From: G963676655 sp963676655
Lineage (GTDB): Bacteria; Verrucomicrobiota; Lentisphaeria; Victivallales; Victivallaceae
Length of the DNA: 64,000 nucleotides
Direction of reading: 5' to 3'
NCBI GenBank assembly: GCA_963676655.2
Contig: CAXXKX010000003.1
Location: forward strand, 1,488,001 to 1,552,000
Shown here: positions 26,076-35,193 of the stretch, piece by piece
Position numbering within the stretch: position 1 is the first letter of the stretch
Layout of the letters: the number at the start of each line of letters is the position of its first letter
Made by a program: the position numbers and the translations under genes
Notes under the pieces: model-generated
Database searches by the model: none
Told to the model about the DNA's origin: nothing
What the model saw: the letters and a program-made list of their open reading frames with translations, nothing else

Positions 26076-27116
26076 TCAGACTTCGCAGGGGGTCCATTTT
26101 TCGTGTCCGTCACCTTGTGGATCAGCTATCCACAAAATGCCTGGTTCCTGCTGTGAGTTAGCATAAGTCAGCGAAACATTATGCCTGGGACAGATAGAAC
26201 TTGAGTCTCCATCCGCACGACAGGCTATGAATTTCCTTACTTCTTCGCCATCACATTTTTCATTTCTCCTTGCAGCAAAATCCATCAGCCTTCCACGGCG
26301 CAATCTGGTAGTTGCACTCTCGCGAAATTCCTTAACTCCGCCTTGAAACAGTTTGAACATCAATTCGTCACTGACAATATGGTTGGTAATAGCATACGGC
26401 GGAGCAACTGCCAATTCATGCAAGCCATTACTCGTTTGATGTCCACAAAAAACATTTCCGTTTTTATCTGAACACACTATGTTTAAAGTAAATGGAAACT
26501 GTAGGCAAAATTCTTTTACTTCTGCAACAGTTTCGCATGTCTGAAGAATTACCCGGATGGCTAAATCAGCACAAATAGTATTGGGATTTCTTTCTATTCC
26601 CGGCAGGATTTGACTTGATTCTCCTATAATCAAACCGGCACTGTTCATCCCGCGATTCCCCCAGCTCGTCCCGGCTATCGGGAATGTAATAAAGCGAAAA
26701 CCTAACTCCGGAATTATTTTCACCGGGCCGCAATAGTAATCCCGACAATCATCAAGTGCTCCAGCATTGGCTACGGTGCCATTGGCGAGGTTGATTACCA
26801 TGCTGGAACATGCACTTGGAGCTTGTCCGGAATACAAGTCATATTGCCAAACTCGAAGATTTAAAAATAAAATATCATCAAATTCCAAACAGGTTGCAAT
26901 GGCGACTCCCTGCATTTCTTCTATCAGCCATGGCCATTTATCTCTGATTAAACTCTTCTGGACATCAACCCATTTCTGAAAATCCGGATCATTTAGAGGT
27001 AAATCAGGATGTCCTGTGCGTTTTACCAGAATATCTACATTTTTCAGGATTGTTTGTTTGTACGTTTGGCCATACTGTTTACCAATTTCAAAATTGTTTC
27101 CTTGAAAAGCTTTCAT
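26076..27116 (-). CDS. C45-type Ntn-hydrolase (acyltransferase-like)
   Basis: A 346-residue protein of the peptidase C45 / acyl-CoA:6-aminopenicillanic-acid acyltransferase-like family. The expected autocatalytic cysteine is Cys103 in APSACSSMVINL, after the N-terminal GxxxG-rich helical propeptide (GKQYGQTYK, LNLRVWQYD). NAGALDDC and WGNRGMNSAGL follow as usual. Such enzymes self-cleave before the Cys and then hydrolyse or transfer acyl groups on amides. Substrate unknown. It is the last gene of a leftward glycan-related run, 29 bases after the DUF4838-like gene. Confidence 0.8.
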   Translation of the reverse strand: MKAFQGNNFEIGKQYGQTYKQTILKNVDILVKRTGHPDLPLNDPDFQKWVDVQKSLIRDKWPWLIEEMQGVAIATCLEFDDILFLNLRVWQYDLYSGQAPSACSSMVINLANGTVANAGALDDCRDYYCGPVKIIPELGFRFITFPIAGTSWGNRGMNSAGLIIGESSQILPGIERNPNTICADLAIRVILQTCETVAEVKEFCLQFPFTLNIVCSDKNGNVFCGHQTSNGLHELAVAPPYAITNHIVSDELMFKLFQGGVKEFRESATTRLRRGRLMDFAARRNEKCDGEEVRKFIACRADGDSSSICPRHNVSLTYANSQQEPGILWIADPQGDGHEKWTPCEV

Positions 27117-27145
27117 TTCTATTTAATCTTTTCTTTATGGATATT

Positions 27146-28537
27146 TTAATTTACATGCTCACTCAAATTAAGAATAAGTTGTTTGCACTTCATTATCGGA
27201 TTATCGCTTAATGGAATTTTTTCCATAAAGTCCCATAACTTATGATGACTCAGCATGTATTGAGCTTCTTCCGAGGCTCGGGAAAAGTCGAGGGCGCCTT
27301 TGTCAATCCCCCATTTAGCATTGAAAAACCCGATAAAAAGAGGGTCAAACCGTTTTTCATGTTCAAAAGCGAAATCGATATATTTACGATAATTTCCAGC
27401 TTCGGGAGCCGTCCAGTTACGACGAAAAAAATCAACGTGTTTCACCATCGTACAATCTTTAAAATAGCGTTCCAGCGGGAATTCAAGATCATCACAAAAA
27501 CATTCCATTTTACAACCATTTGTCAGCTCCTGTTCAAGCCGGCTGCTTTTGTAATCTTTTGCTCCACTCAGATCTATCATGGCATCAGCCAACACTTCAA
27601 AATGCCTTGCAAAGCCTGCATAACCTGGCTCATAAGCTTCATAACAAACGCCTTGAATACCAAGTCGTTTATAGAATTCCAGATCCTTCAGCATGGTACC
27701 GGTATTATGTTGAAAGACGCCTTGATAACATTGCCCCATCGCATTTTCATGAATATAAAGTTTCCCCGGGGTTTGTTCCGTCCAGTCAAGGAGACGGTTG
27801 CGATGATATTGATTCGGTGAATTCGCGTCAGGATTTTTTTCCGTCGCGGCATAAAATACCGACGCATGATTTGGCGATTCTTCCCCGATCGGGGTATGAG
27901 GATGGCGGAAAAATGTATCATACATAATCCGGTCCATCTTATGATAACTGGAAATATTTTGCGGCAGATTATAGCGTTTCACATACAAGTCACATTCAAA
28001 TTCAAGCTCGGAACGGGTTTCACAAAGCGTGTCAACAAAGATATCGACAAAAGGCTGCCATTTTTCATGGTCCGGCAGAATCCGGCATTTTTCACAGCGG
28101 CAAAAATTCAAACCGTCAGCGGCACGCATGTGAACATGCTTAATTTGCGGAGGCAGACTCAACAACCATTGCCGCGCCCCGAAAGCAAATGCCTCCAAAG
28201 CTTCAGGCTGGTAACGACAGGGATGGGTCTCGCACTCCAGTTTGCTGGTGAAAGGAGTACCGTCCTGCTTTTTGGCAAACCATTCCGGTTTCCAGTCGGT
28301 ATAGCTGAAAAATGTCCTTGGACCAAATGTCATCAGGATTATTTCAACTCCGGCTTTCCGGGTTTCCTCAATAATCAGGTCCTTGTAACGCTGCCAGCCG
28401 TAATCATAGTGAATAATAATTGTATTCATCCGCAATTCTTTCATTCTCCGAATGAAATCGCGAAGCTGCTCCGGCGTGTGCCTGAGAATGCTCTCGCAAA
28501 GATTGAATCCACGTATTTTAAATGATGGTTCGTACAT
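27146..28537 (-). CDS. TIM-barrel glycosidase-like protein (DUF4838-type motif)
   Basis: A 463-residue protein without signal peptide. The N-terminal half looks like a (beta/alpha)8 barrel, with NTIIIHYDYGWQRYKDLI and VEIILMTFGPRTFF strands. Around residue 145 the stretch MRAADGLNFCRCEKCR carries the ADG...CxCxxC motif typical of DUF4838-type putative glycosidases. The ATG at 28537 is preferred because AAAAAGGATGA lies at correct spacing; an ATG seven codons upstream would overlap the preceding gene. Probably a glycoside hydrolase, but catalytic acids cannot be assigned. Tightly linked to the WbsX-like gene. Confidence 0.65.
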   Translation of the reverse strand: MYEPSFKIRGFNLCESILRHTPEQLRDFIRRMKELRMNTIIIHYDYGWQRYKDLIIEETRKAGVEIILMTFGPRTFFSYTDWKPEWFAKKQDGTPFTSKLECETHPCRYQPEALEAFAFGARQWLLSLPPQIKHVHMRAADGLNFCRCEKCRILPDHEKWQPFVDIFVDTLCETRSELEFECDLYVKRYNLPQNISSYHKMDRIMYDTFFRHPHTPIGEESPNHASVFYAATEKNPDANSPNQYHRNRLLDWTEQTPGKLYIHENAMGQCYQGVFQHNTGTMLKDLEFYKRLGIQGVCYEAYEPGYAGFARHFEVLADAMIDLSGAKDYKSSRLEQELTNGCKMECFCDDLEFPLERYFKDCTMVKHVDFFRRNWTAPEAGNYRKYIDFAFEHEKRFDPLFIGFFNAKWGIDKGALDFSRASEEAQYMLSHHKLWDFMEKIPLSDNPIMKCKQLILNLSEHVN

Positions 28538-28544
28538 TAAACAT

Positions 28545-29720
28545 TCATCCTTTTTCATAACACTGTTTTGCTAACTCTTTCAAATAATCATCGCCATATT
28601 TCTTTTCCGGCAATAAATACATGCCTTCTGTCCACTCATTCCAGGCGTTGATGATAATCGCTTCACGACCCTGAGCAACAGCTCTGTCTAAAGCGATCCG
28701 GCAAAGTTCTCCGAAACGCTCAGGAGTATTATTGACAACAATCGGCTCATAACCTAAGGACCTGAAATCCATTGGCGGCCTGATGTTACGATTCCAGCGG
28801 GGAGACACGTCCAAACCGGTAGTAACGCTGGGTAAATGCATGAGCCCACCTTCCTCAATTTTACCCCAACAGTATTGGTGCGACTCTATAACTTCACAGT
28901 AATCGACAATCGGCATTTCTTCAGAAATATGACTATACGATTTTGTCCTGACTATGTTGTAAGCGAAAACGGAATCAAAGCCAAGCTGCCTGGCCCATTC
29001 TACTCGGCCCCAACCGCAACAGTACTCGTTGTCGTTACAGCAGCCGATATTTCCGAGCAGATACAAGCCGTCGAAACCATGTCGACGCACTGTCTGGCGC
29101 ATTAACTTGATACCTTCAGCCATCTTCTCAATAGAGCCAAATTGTTCAATCATAATACTAAGGTCATAAAAACTGAACACCGGCTTGCCGGCAATCTTCC
29201 AGTAGTTTTCACATGAAAAGTAATGCTTGCAGCAATACTCGGCCACAGCAATCAAATCCTCAGGCGAATGCTTTATTTCAAGGAACAGCGCGGCTCCTTG
29301 ATTTTCGTTGCCATTCATACCAGGATTTGTGGCGTCAACAGCGGGCCACATACCCCAGTTGTGATTCGCCCACATGATCGCGAATTTGAGTCGTTCCCTA
29401 TTCGAGCTTTGCAGAAAACCTTTTTCCAAGGCGTTCTCCAAAAATTTCTCTCCGCTGTACCAATACCAGTCGAAAAGAAACCCTGTAACGCCATAATCTG
29501 CGGCCAAATCTATCTGTTTTTCCATCCAGGCCGGGTCGGATTCATCAAAATATCCCCATAATGGTTCCCTGGGTTGCTCGTGTCCTTTAAACAAAGGCTT
29601 CGTGCTTTTTACCAGTTCCCATTCCGAAAAGCCTTCACCGTACCATTTTTCATAATGTTTGTCAGGATGCCAGCTGGGAAAATAGATAGCCATCACTTCG
29701 GGTTTATGTGTATTCAGCAT
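28545..29720 (-). CDS. WbsX / GH99-like protein
   Basis: A 391-residue protein of the WbsX-like family (related to GH99 endomannosidase barrels). Landmarks are AIYFPSWHPDKHYEKWYGEGFSEW at the N-terminus, GFLFDWYWYSG near residue 85, and AWNEWTEGMYLLP near the C-terminus, the last being the hallmark of this family. Originally called glycosyltransferases from O-antigen loci, these are now thought to be GH99-like hydrolases. No signal peptide. The ATG at 29720 follows GGGCGG at good spacing; 29735 is an alternative. Member of the leftward glycan-related run. Confidence 0.85.
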   Translation of the reverse strand: MLNTHKPEVMAIYFPSWHPDKHYEKWYGEGFSEWELVKSTKPLFKGHEQPREPLWGYFDESDPAWMEKQIDLAADYGVTGFLFDWYWYSGEKFLENALEKGFLQSSNRERLKFAIMWANHNWGMWPAVDATNPGMNGNENQGAALFLEIKHSPEDLIAVAEYCCKHYFSCENYWKIAGKPVFSFYDLSIMIEQFGSIEKMAEGIKLMRQTVRRHGFDGLYLLGNIGCCNDNEYCCGWGRVEWARQLGFDSVFAYNIVRTKSYSHISEEMPIVDYCEVIESHQYCWGKIEEGGLMHLPSVTTGLDVSPRWNRNIRPPMDFRSLGYEPIVVNNTPERFGELCRIALDRAVAQGREAIIINAWNEWTEGMYLLPEKKYGDDYLKELAKQCYEKG

Positions 29721-29735
29721 GATTTTACCGCCCAT

Positions 29736-29857
29736 TATTTTTCAACAACCAGCGCTTGTAGTAATTCCATGATTTCTGACTGATAATTTCAAGCATTTTT
29801 ATCTCATTTTCTTATACTGCTTTTTTGATCATGATTAATTTCATCATGCATAAGTCA
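29736..29857. other. Spacer inside the glycan-related run
   Basis: 122 bases between the second beta-helix gene and the WbsX-like gene. No terminator and no promoter with both boxes was recognised, so read-through from the prepilin promoter remains possible. Confidence 0.3.
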
Positions 29858-31540
29858 TTATTCCGCTTCCAGCCTCATGAAATCAAGTAAAAGGCTGTCG
29901 CCTTTTTTCGCTAAAACAGGGCTTTTCGCGTCTTTAAAACAGATGCCCAGAAAATAGAACTTTATGTTGACAGTACGGGTGCCGTTTTTGACGCCTAATG
30001 CTTTGCGCAAATCATAGGCGCGATAATCAAAGAACGGCTGCCAGTGCATTTCATTCAGCAAAATTAATTTCCGGGTTTCAACATCCATGATTTTGACGGC
30101 ATAACCGGCAGGGGTTATTCCGTTATCTTTTATCCGCCAGGAAAGATACGGGTATTTGTCCAAATCGACTTTGATATTACGGATTGTAACGTGAGGCCAA
30201 TTTCCGCCCGAGCCGATACGGCGTAAAATAACAACATCGTCTTTTGCCTGTTTGACCGCAAGGTATTCACTATTCGGCTCACTGGTTCCGTCCATATAAT
30301 CAGCCGAATCCCAGCTATAATTTTGGGGGGTTATTTCACAAAATTTATCTTTATCAGTTTGCTGCTTATGTATTTTTTTGCCTTTGGCGGTCATAGTTGA
30401 CGGCGGAGCGGATTGAATCTTTTCCGCTGCTTTCAATGCCTTAACCATTGCCTGCTCTGTTTCCTTCGCCGACAGTTGTTTATCTCCGTAGTTGCTCTTA
30501 AAACTGCGATTGTTTGCCGCTTTGATCATATCATCCGGAAGTTTGCCGGAAAATTCCCCCGTGTTGCGAGACACATCGTATAACAACATGCCGGGGCGAA
30601 CCCCTTTGAAATACGTTTTTAAATTCAGGGCCGGATCAACTATAACCGCCGACACTCCGGCTAAAGAGTTGTTGCATATTGTTATCTGATTGGGGATTTC
30701 TTTGCAGTAGACTGCACATGCCCGCTGATTGTTGCCAAGCGCGCCAATAAAACTATCTTCAATCAAAATTCTGGGTCCATAAAGCATCGAACGCAGCTTT
30801 GCAAAATTCAGAACCGGCGTGAATCCACCGCCTTCGCCGCCGAAACGAAATTTTCTGCAAGTCAGCGTACCATAATTATCGATCCAGCGCTGATCGCTTC
30901 CGTTAACCAGTGGAACCCCAAGAATATTTGTACATGTCAAGACGCCATAGTTTTCAATCACGGCCTGATTTTTCATCTTTTTGGATGAAGTAATCCAGCA
31001 ATCACGCAAATGCTGTTGATCCGTGACCGCGAATAATGCCTGCCGGCATTGCCTAAACGCACTTTTTTCAACCAGGCCGAAACTCGAAGGTGTTCCTTTC
31101 CTGAAACGCACGGCAAACCCATTGGCATAATTAAACCGGCAATCGCTGACAATCAGAAAACCCTGATCAATATTTGTGTTGCCTAAAGAAATCTGATCCC
31201 GACCGCCGCGGAACGATAATCCTTTGATGGTTATGCGCCAGCAGTTAGGGGCGTACAAGATATCCTCCCCGGGCGAGGCCTGAATGAGTTCAGGGTAACC
31301 CTGCCCGGTAATTTCTGAGACTTTCACTTGCAGGGCTTTACTGATCTTGTACCTTCCGGTCGGAAATATGACGCTCCTGCCTGACTTAGCGGCCTTGTCA
31401 AACGTATTCTGAATTGCGCTTGTATCATCATTTTTCCCATCGCCGCGAGCGCCGGAATCTTTAACATTAAGCGGTCCGGCAACCGCGGCAAAACATGTTG
31501 TTACAGCACAAAAAAACATTAGTATATTACGATTTTTCAC
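29858..31540 (-). CDS. Exported pectate-lyase-superfamily beta-helix protein, larger
   Basis: A 560-residue protein with a signal peptide (about 1-22, ending VAGP). The pectate_lyase_3-type N-terminus LNVKDSGARGDGKNDDTSAIQ leads into a right-handed beta-helix with the shared GLSFRGGRDQISLGNTNIDQG segment. A C-terminal beta domain of about 180 residues, with Trp/Tyr-rich strands, may be a carbohydrate-binding module. The start is a GTG (31540) with GAG six bases upstream. It is a partial paralogue of the next upstream gene: both share the FGGEGGGF stretch. Likely binds or cleaves a polysaccharide outside the cytoplasm; catalytic residues not assigned. Confidence 0.75.
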   Translation of the reverse strand: MKNRNILMFFCAVTTCFAAVAGPLNVKDSGARGDGKNDDTSAIQNTFDKAAKSGRSVIFPTGRYKISKALQVKVSEITGQGYPELIQASPGEDILYAPNCWRITIKGLSFRGGRDQISLGNTNIDQGFLIVSDCRFNYANGFAVRFRKGTPSSFGLVEKSAFRQCRQALFAVTDQQHLRDCWITSSKKMKNQAVIENYGVLTCTNILGVPLVNGSDQRWIDNYGTLTCRKFRFGGEGGGFTPVLNFAKLRSMLYGPRILIEDSFIGALGNNQRACAVYCKEIPNQITICNNSLAGVSAVIVDPALNLKTYFKGVRPGMLLYDVSRNTGEFSGKLPDDMIKAANNRSFKSNYGDKQLSAKETEQAMVKALKAAEKIQSAPPSTMTAKGKKIHKQQTDKDKFCEITPQNYSWDSADYMDGTSEPNSEYLAVKQAKDDVVILRRIGSGGNWPHVTIRNIKVDLDKYPYLSWRIKDNGITPAGYAVKIMDVETRKLILLNEMHWQPFFDYRAYDLRKALGVKNGTRTVNIKFYFLGICFKDAKSPVLAKKGDSLLLDFMRLEAE

Positions 31541-31566
31541 TGTTTACTCTCAATCTGGCAGGTTAA

Positions 31567-32649
31567 TTAATTTATTATTTCACACTCAGGACCGGTATAC
31601 CGGGATTTGAGCGCTTTCGGCAATTTTGTTTTTCTAACGGGGTTCGACCCGTCAAAGTTAATTGAAATATGATTTTTCCGGCTTTGCGAATTCAAATCTT
31701 TAAAGTCAATATCCTTGCGGAACTGCAATACCCAGGCGTCCACCATCCCCGTACATTTGGTCACAAATATCCGGTTTGGAACTTCGTAACAATATATTGC
31801 CGGCTGAGTGACACAGTAAACCCAGCAGTCGTCAAGCACGATCGCCGAAGGGATAACAGGATATTTAAGGTCATATTTCCGAAAATTATAGACAATCGGG
31901 AACCCGCCGCCCTCGCCGCCGAAACGTGAATCCCGACAGGTGACTTTGAGTCCATAATTGTCAATCCAGCGCTGTTTCGCCACATCTCTTTTAGTCTTCG
32001 GAGCCACCAGCGGAACCCCCAGCACATGATCAAGGGTCAGGCAACCATAGTTCACAATCACCGCTTTATCCAGCATTTTGGGGTTCGTGGTAACCCAGGA
32101 ATTGGAAAGCTTTGCCCAGTCAGAATAATTCTGAAGAAGCTGCATGTTGTTCCTGAAAGAACATTTGTCAATAATAATATGAGAGGAGACAGCGCGTTTT
32201 TTTATCTTTATAGCAAATTCGCCGGCATCGCGAAAACGGCAATTATTGATTATGATATTGGTCTGGTCAATGTTATTGTTCCCAAGCACCAATTGGCTTC
32301 GGCCGCCGCGGAAGCACAAGCCCTCGATCTTCAGTTTCCAGGCCCAATCAGAATCGAAAATATCTTTTTGTGAGTCCTTCATGACGATTTCAGGATACCC
32401 TTTGCCGTATATCTCACCGGAAGAAACCGCATTCAGACTAATAGTTTCATTCAAGTAATAGGTCCCCTCAGGAATATATATACTTCTATTTCGCTTTTTT
32501 CCTATTTCTTCAAAAGCTTTTTGAAACGCCGCGGTATGGTCTTTGGGTTTGCCGTATTTTTTGACAAAGTCAAGAATGTTGATTTCTTCCGCCGCATTGA
32601 CAATTAATGACAACATCAGCAGTAACGGCAAAATGATTACTTTTTTCAT
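31567..32649 (-). CDS. Exported pectate-lyase-superfamily beta-helix protein, shorter
   Basis: A 360-residue protein with a signal peptide (MKKVIILPLLLMLSLIVNAA) and a right-handed beta-helix of the pectate_lyase_3 type (YIPEGTYYLNETISL, GLCFRGGRSQLVLGNNNIDQ). It resembles the neighbouring larger protein along most of its length but lacks the C-terminal domain, so the pair arose by duplication. AGGAATC precedes the ATG. The gene lies 78 bases after the prepilin-like gene and 26 before its paralogue. Confidence 0.75.
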   Translation of the reverse strand: MKKVIILPLLLMLSLIVNAAEEINILDFVKKYGKPKDHTAAFQKAFEEIGKKRNRSIYIPEGTYYLNETISLNAVSSGEIYGKGYPEIVMKDSQKDIFDSDWAWKLKIEGLCFRGGRSQLVLGNNNIDQTNIIINNCRFRDAGEFAIKIKKRAVSSHIIIDKCSFRNNMQLLQNYSDWAKLSNSWVTTNPKMLDKAVIVNYGCLTLDHVLGVPLVAPKTKRDVAKQRWIDNYGLKVTCRDSRFGGEGGGFPIVYNFRKYDLKYPVIPSAIVLDDCWVYCVTQPAIYCYEVPNRIFVTKCTGMVDAWVLQFRKDIDFKDLNSQSRKNHISINFDGSNPVRKTKLPKALKSRYTGPECEIIN

Positions 32650-32727
32650 GTGATGATTCCTGAATAGAGCAAGATGTTTGAAACTTTAAAACTTTAAATT
32701 TTGCTTAAATATGAAATTGACCTGATT

Positions 32728-33426
32728 TTACCATTTTACCCAATGCGGTTGAATCAGGCGATAATTCCACGGCCATTCAGCGGCATAAGCCGGATAAGGT
32801 TTAATCATATCCCTGGCAATAAATAATGTTTCAGCATGACTGTCCATAAAAAGCGCATTGTTCCTGTTATTGTTATGGTAATCCGCCGGCCCCCACTGCG
32901 TCCCCGGGCTGGTATATCTGACAACCGGATAGTCCCAGGCGGAGCCTCCACCAACACCATTATTGTATTCCGCTGCATATAAACAAACGCTGGGCTTCTT
33001 AACCCGGCTCACCTTGAGCGCTGAACCGTGATAATCATATAGAGCGCCAGTGATACCATACGACCCTTGTGTCCAATATTGTACCGTATTGGCCGCCTGC
33101 CCGTTAAAAAACCTTTGATGTGAAGGACAGTGCAAGATCTGTTTATTGTTGGGGTAAGCAGCCAATACCATATTCCAGGTGTAGTCATTTAAAGCGCTGC
33201 TGACAGCAAAACCGGGAATGTAATCCGCAAAATCAGAAGAATAAAATGATACGGCCAAACCGATTTGTTTTTCATTGTTCAAGCACTGAGTCATCTTTGC
33301 TTTTTCCCGGGCCTGACCAAGTGCCGGCAGTAACATGCTGGCGAGAATTGCAATGATCGCTATTACAACCAGCAATTCGATAAGAGTGAATTTTCCTGCT
33401 GATAAACTCTTGTTGTCTCTCTTCAT
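32728..33426 (-). CDS. Prepilin-like (type II secretion/DUF1559-like) protein
   Basis: A 232-residue protein with a type IV prepilin N-terminus: KFTLIELLVVIAIIAI, with Glu at +5, then ASMLLPALGQAREKAK, the form abundant in Lentisphaerota and related phyla. The residue before the usual cleavage site is Lys rather than Gly, so processing may be atypical. The C-terminal part carries NALFMDSHAETLF, the counterpart of the H-x-DG-type motif of such proteins. AGAGGAAAG precedes the ATG. It heads the leftward run and has a promoter with an operator shared with the nearby GntR gene. Likely a cell-surface pseudopilin-like protein. Confidence 0.85.
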   Translation of the reverse strand: MKRDNKSLSAGKFTLIELLVVIAIIAILASMLLPALGQAREKAKMTQCLNNEKQIGLAVSFYSSDFADYIPGFAVSSALNDYTWNMVLAAYPNNKQILHCPSHQRFFNGQAANTVQYWTQGSYGITGALYDYHGSALKVSRVKKPSVCLYAAEYNNGVGGGSAWDYPVVRYTSPGTQWGPADYHNNNRNNALFMDSHAETLFIARDMIKPYPAYAAEWPWNYRLIQPHWVKW

Positions 33427-33490
33427 TTTTGACTTTCCTCTCGATTAAATAATATTAAACTAATCCGTGAGTTATTTGGCTGCCAGTACT

Positions 33491-33519
33491 ATTATATCAC
33501 AAAACTGATGTAATTTCAA
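33491..33519 (-). promoter_or_regulatory. Promoter of the prepilin run with GntR-type operator
   Basis: On the minus strand TTGAAA (33519-33514) and TATAAT (33496-33491) are spaced 17 bases apart. ATTATATCA, six bases, TGATGTAAT (33491-33514) fills the spacer and the -10 box. It matches the operator before the regulator gene at 33963-35009 (one mismatch in one arm). Repression is the natural reading. Confidence 0.8.
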
Positions 33520-33962
33520 CACTTTTTCTATTTTTTTTCAAAAAAACAGAAAATTCAGCATAAGGCCTCAGTCTTTTCTCAAGGCTAATCCTGCTTGCAT
33601 CCTTCGCTCAACCGTTGTTTAAAAAGCTCAAAATCGCTTTTTTAAACAACATCGCTCCGGATGAAAGGAAATTCCTGCGGCGAACAAGTTCGCCAACGCG
33701 CTTCGCTTAATTTCGACTGCGTCGACCAACGTTCCGCCGTTGGATCGCGTCCGCGTACAACGCGGGGCGATTATACTGCTTCGCAGATTTTTTTCTTTTT
33801 TCGAGTTCTAGAAAATACTGAGGAGTTAAAAATTCAGCAAAAAAACCTGGCGTTTAAAATATGCAGAGCCGAACAAATGTATACCACAAAAAGAATGTCT
33901 GGTGCTCAAAATGATATGAAAATCACTTGACTCAGGTAAATATGGGATGATAGTGAAGTTTT
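33520..33962. other. Gene-free region with hairpin cluster
   Basis: Apart from the promoter described separately, this stretch between the prepilin and regulator genes contains no convincing gene. An ORF at 33661-33930 is formed by the hairpin repeats and lacks a protein-like composition. The hairpin cluster (33614-33765) is listed separately. Confidence 0.5.
33614..33765. repeat. Cluster of four hairpins
   Basis: GTTGTTTAAAAAGC with its complement (33614-33650), GGCGAAC-AA-GTTCGCC (33679-33694), CCAACG/CGTTGG (33726-33743) and CCGCGT-ACA-ACGCGG (33751-33765). The GC-rich members resemble REP-type units but differ in sequence from those around the transposase at 8 kb. Function unknown; terminator function for the regulator gene on the other side is possible only for the first hairpin. 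Confidence 0.6.
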
Positions 33963-35009
33963 TTAAATTTCCAGAGACGGAGAGACTATTACCGGTTCAT
34001 TTATTTCCTGTCCATGCAGTCTATCCAGAAGAATCATAGACGCCGCATCGGCAATTCTGTCCCAGCAGTAATTCAGCCGCATAATGGGGTGGTTCGAATG
34101 AATCGGCTCTCCCTGCTGAGAAGTTGATATCAGGCCGTATTCATCTTCCAATATCACGCCTTTGATATATGCCCCGATAAGCATTCCCTGACAAAAATAA
34201 TCATCGAGCACCGCGAAAGCGTCCGGCATCTCGTTTGATTCAATTAATTTTTTTATGAAGGTAATTCCGCACTCAATCAAGTCGACTCCTGTTTTCTCAT
34301 TGTCAAGCGAATGGCAAGTCAATTTGAGATCGGATTTAAGGCATTTCTTTAATTGCACGGAATCAAATGACAAGCCGCTTATGACAAGAATATTCTTATA
34401 TCCAAGTTTCGCCAGATGCTTTATCATCACTGTTGCGTCATTATATAAATTAACTATTTTTAAGCAATTCCCTTCAATATCCACAAATGGGATATCAAGG
34501 GCATCAAATGTATCTATCGTCTCCTGCTCTGTTACATGATAACTGACAAATGCTCCAATAATCCGCTTCTGATTATTCTCCCGGACTAATTGCTGCCGCA
34601 ATTGCGGCTCCCGGTCGTAATGTTGCGTATCCGGGCTCTCGGTCAGGATTATGTCCATGCTGCTTTCCGGAAAATAATGGTGGAGCCTTCTCCGCAATTC
34701 AGCAAAATACAGACGTAAGTTTTCCCCTCTTTTATGACTTAAAAAACCATCTTCCGCCGCAATGAATAAAAGTTTTCCTCCGGCATAGGGCTTCCTGACA
34801 TATACTCCACTTTGCTTTTTTAACTCCAAAACCCCTTCTTCCTGAAGCCGTTTATACGCGATATCCAGAGAACGCTGGGTTATCTTCAACTGTTTCAACA
34901 ATTTACTGAAAGGCGGCATCCTGTCACCAGGTGACAGCCTTTTTATCATGTGTCCAAGTTGAACATATGTTTCACTTGGTTTTGTTGTCGGCAGCAAGTC
35001 TTTCTTCAT
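33963..35009 (-). CDS. GntR/LacI-type hybrid transcriptional regulator
   Basis: A 348-residue regulator with an N-terminal GntR winged helix (PPFSKLLKQLKITQRSLDIAYKRLQEEGVLELKKQSGVYV, about residues 32-72) joined to a LacI-type periplasmic-binding-like effector domain (residues about 80-348). Such AraR-like hybrids usually respond to sugars. A perfect operator, CATTACATCA, six bases, TGATGTAATG, overlaps its own -35 box, and a near-identical one lies in the promoter of the adjacent glycan-related run, so it probably represses both until a glycan-derived sugar is bound. GGGAT precedes the ATG. Confidence 0.9.
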   Translation of the reverse strand: MKKDLLPTTKPSETYVQLGHMIKRLSPGDRMPPFSKLLKQLKITQRSLDIAYKRLQEEGVLELKKQSGVYVRKPYAGGKLLFIAAEDGFLSHKRGENLRLYFAELRRRLHHYFPESSMDIILTESPDTQHYDREPQLRQQLVRENNQKRIIGAFVSYHVTEQETIDTFDALDIPFVDIEGNCLKIVNLYNDATVMIKHLAKLGYKNILVISGLSFDSVQLKKCLKSDLKLTCHSLDNEKTGVDLIECGITFIKKLIESNEMPDAFAVLDDYFCQGMLIGAYIKGVILEDEYGLISTSQQGEPIHSNHPIMRLNYCWDRIADAASMILLDRLHGQEINEPVIVSPSLEI

Positions 35010-35049
35010 TATTATCCCGCGCTAATTATTTGTATATTCGTCAAAGAAT

Positions 35050-35093
35050 AATATAGCATCAATATTGCATTACATCAATAGTGTGATGTAATG
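35050..35093 (-). promoter_or_regulatory. Regulator promoter with 26-bp operator
   Basis: On the minus strand TTGATG (35078-35073) and TATATT (35055-35050) are spaced 17 bases apart. The operator CATTACATCA, six bases (ATAGTG), TGATGTAATG (35068-35093) is a perfect 10-bp inverted repeat that overlaps the -35 box. Same arms and spacing as the operator at 33491. Confidence 0.8.
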
Positions 35094-35193
35094 TAGATCA
35101 AAAAACTTATATTCTGAAGTGATTATTTTTTCATAAGGGCAAGAAACTGTCGGTTAAAAAGGTTGGTATTTCAAACAATGAAATTCAGCGTAA

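Noticed and set aside
33661..33930. 89-codon plus-strand ORF
   Set aside because: Built from the hairpin cluster; no ribosome-binding site, Arg/Ser-rich low-information translation.
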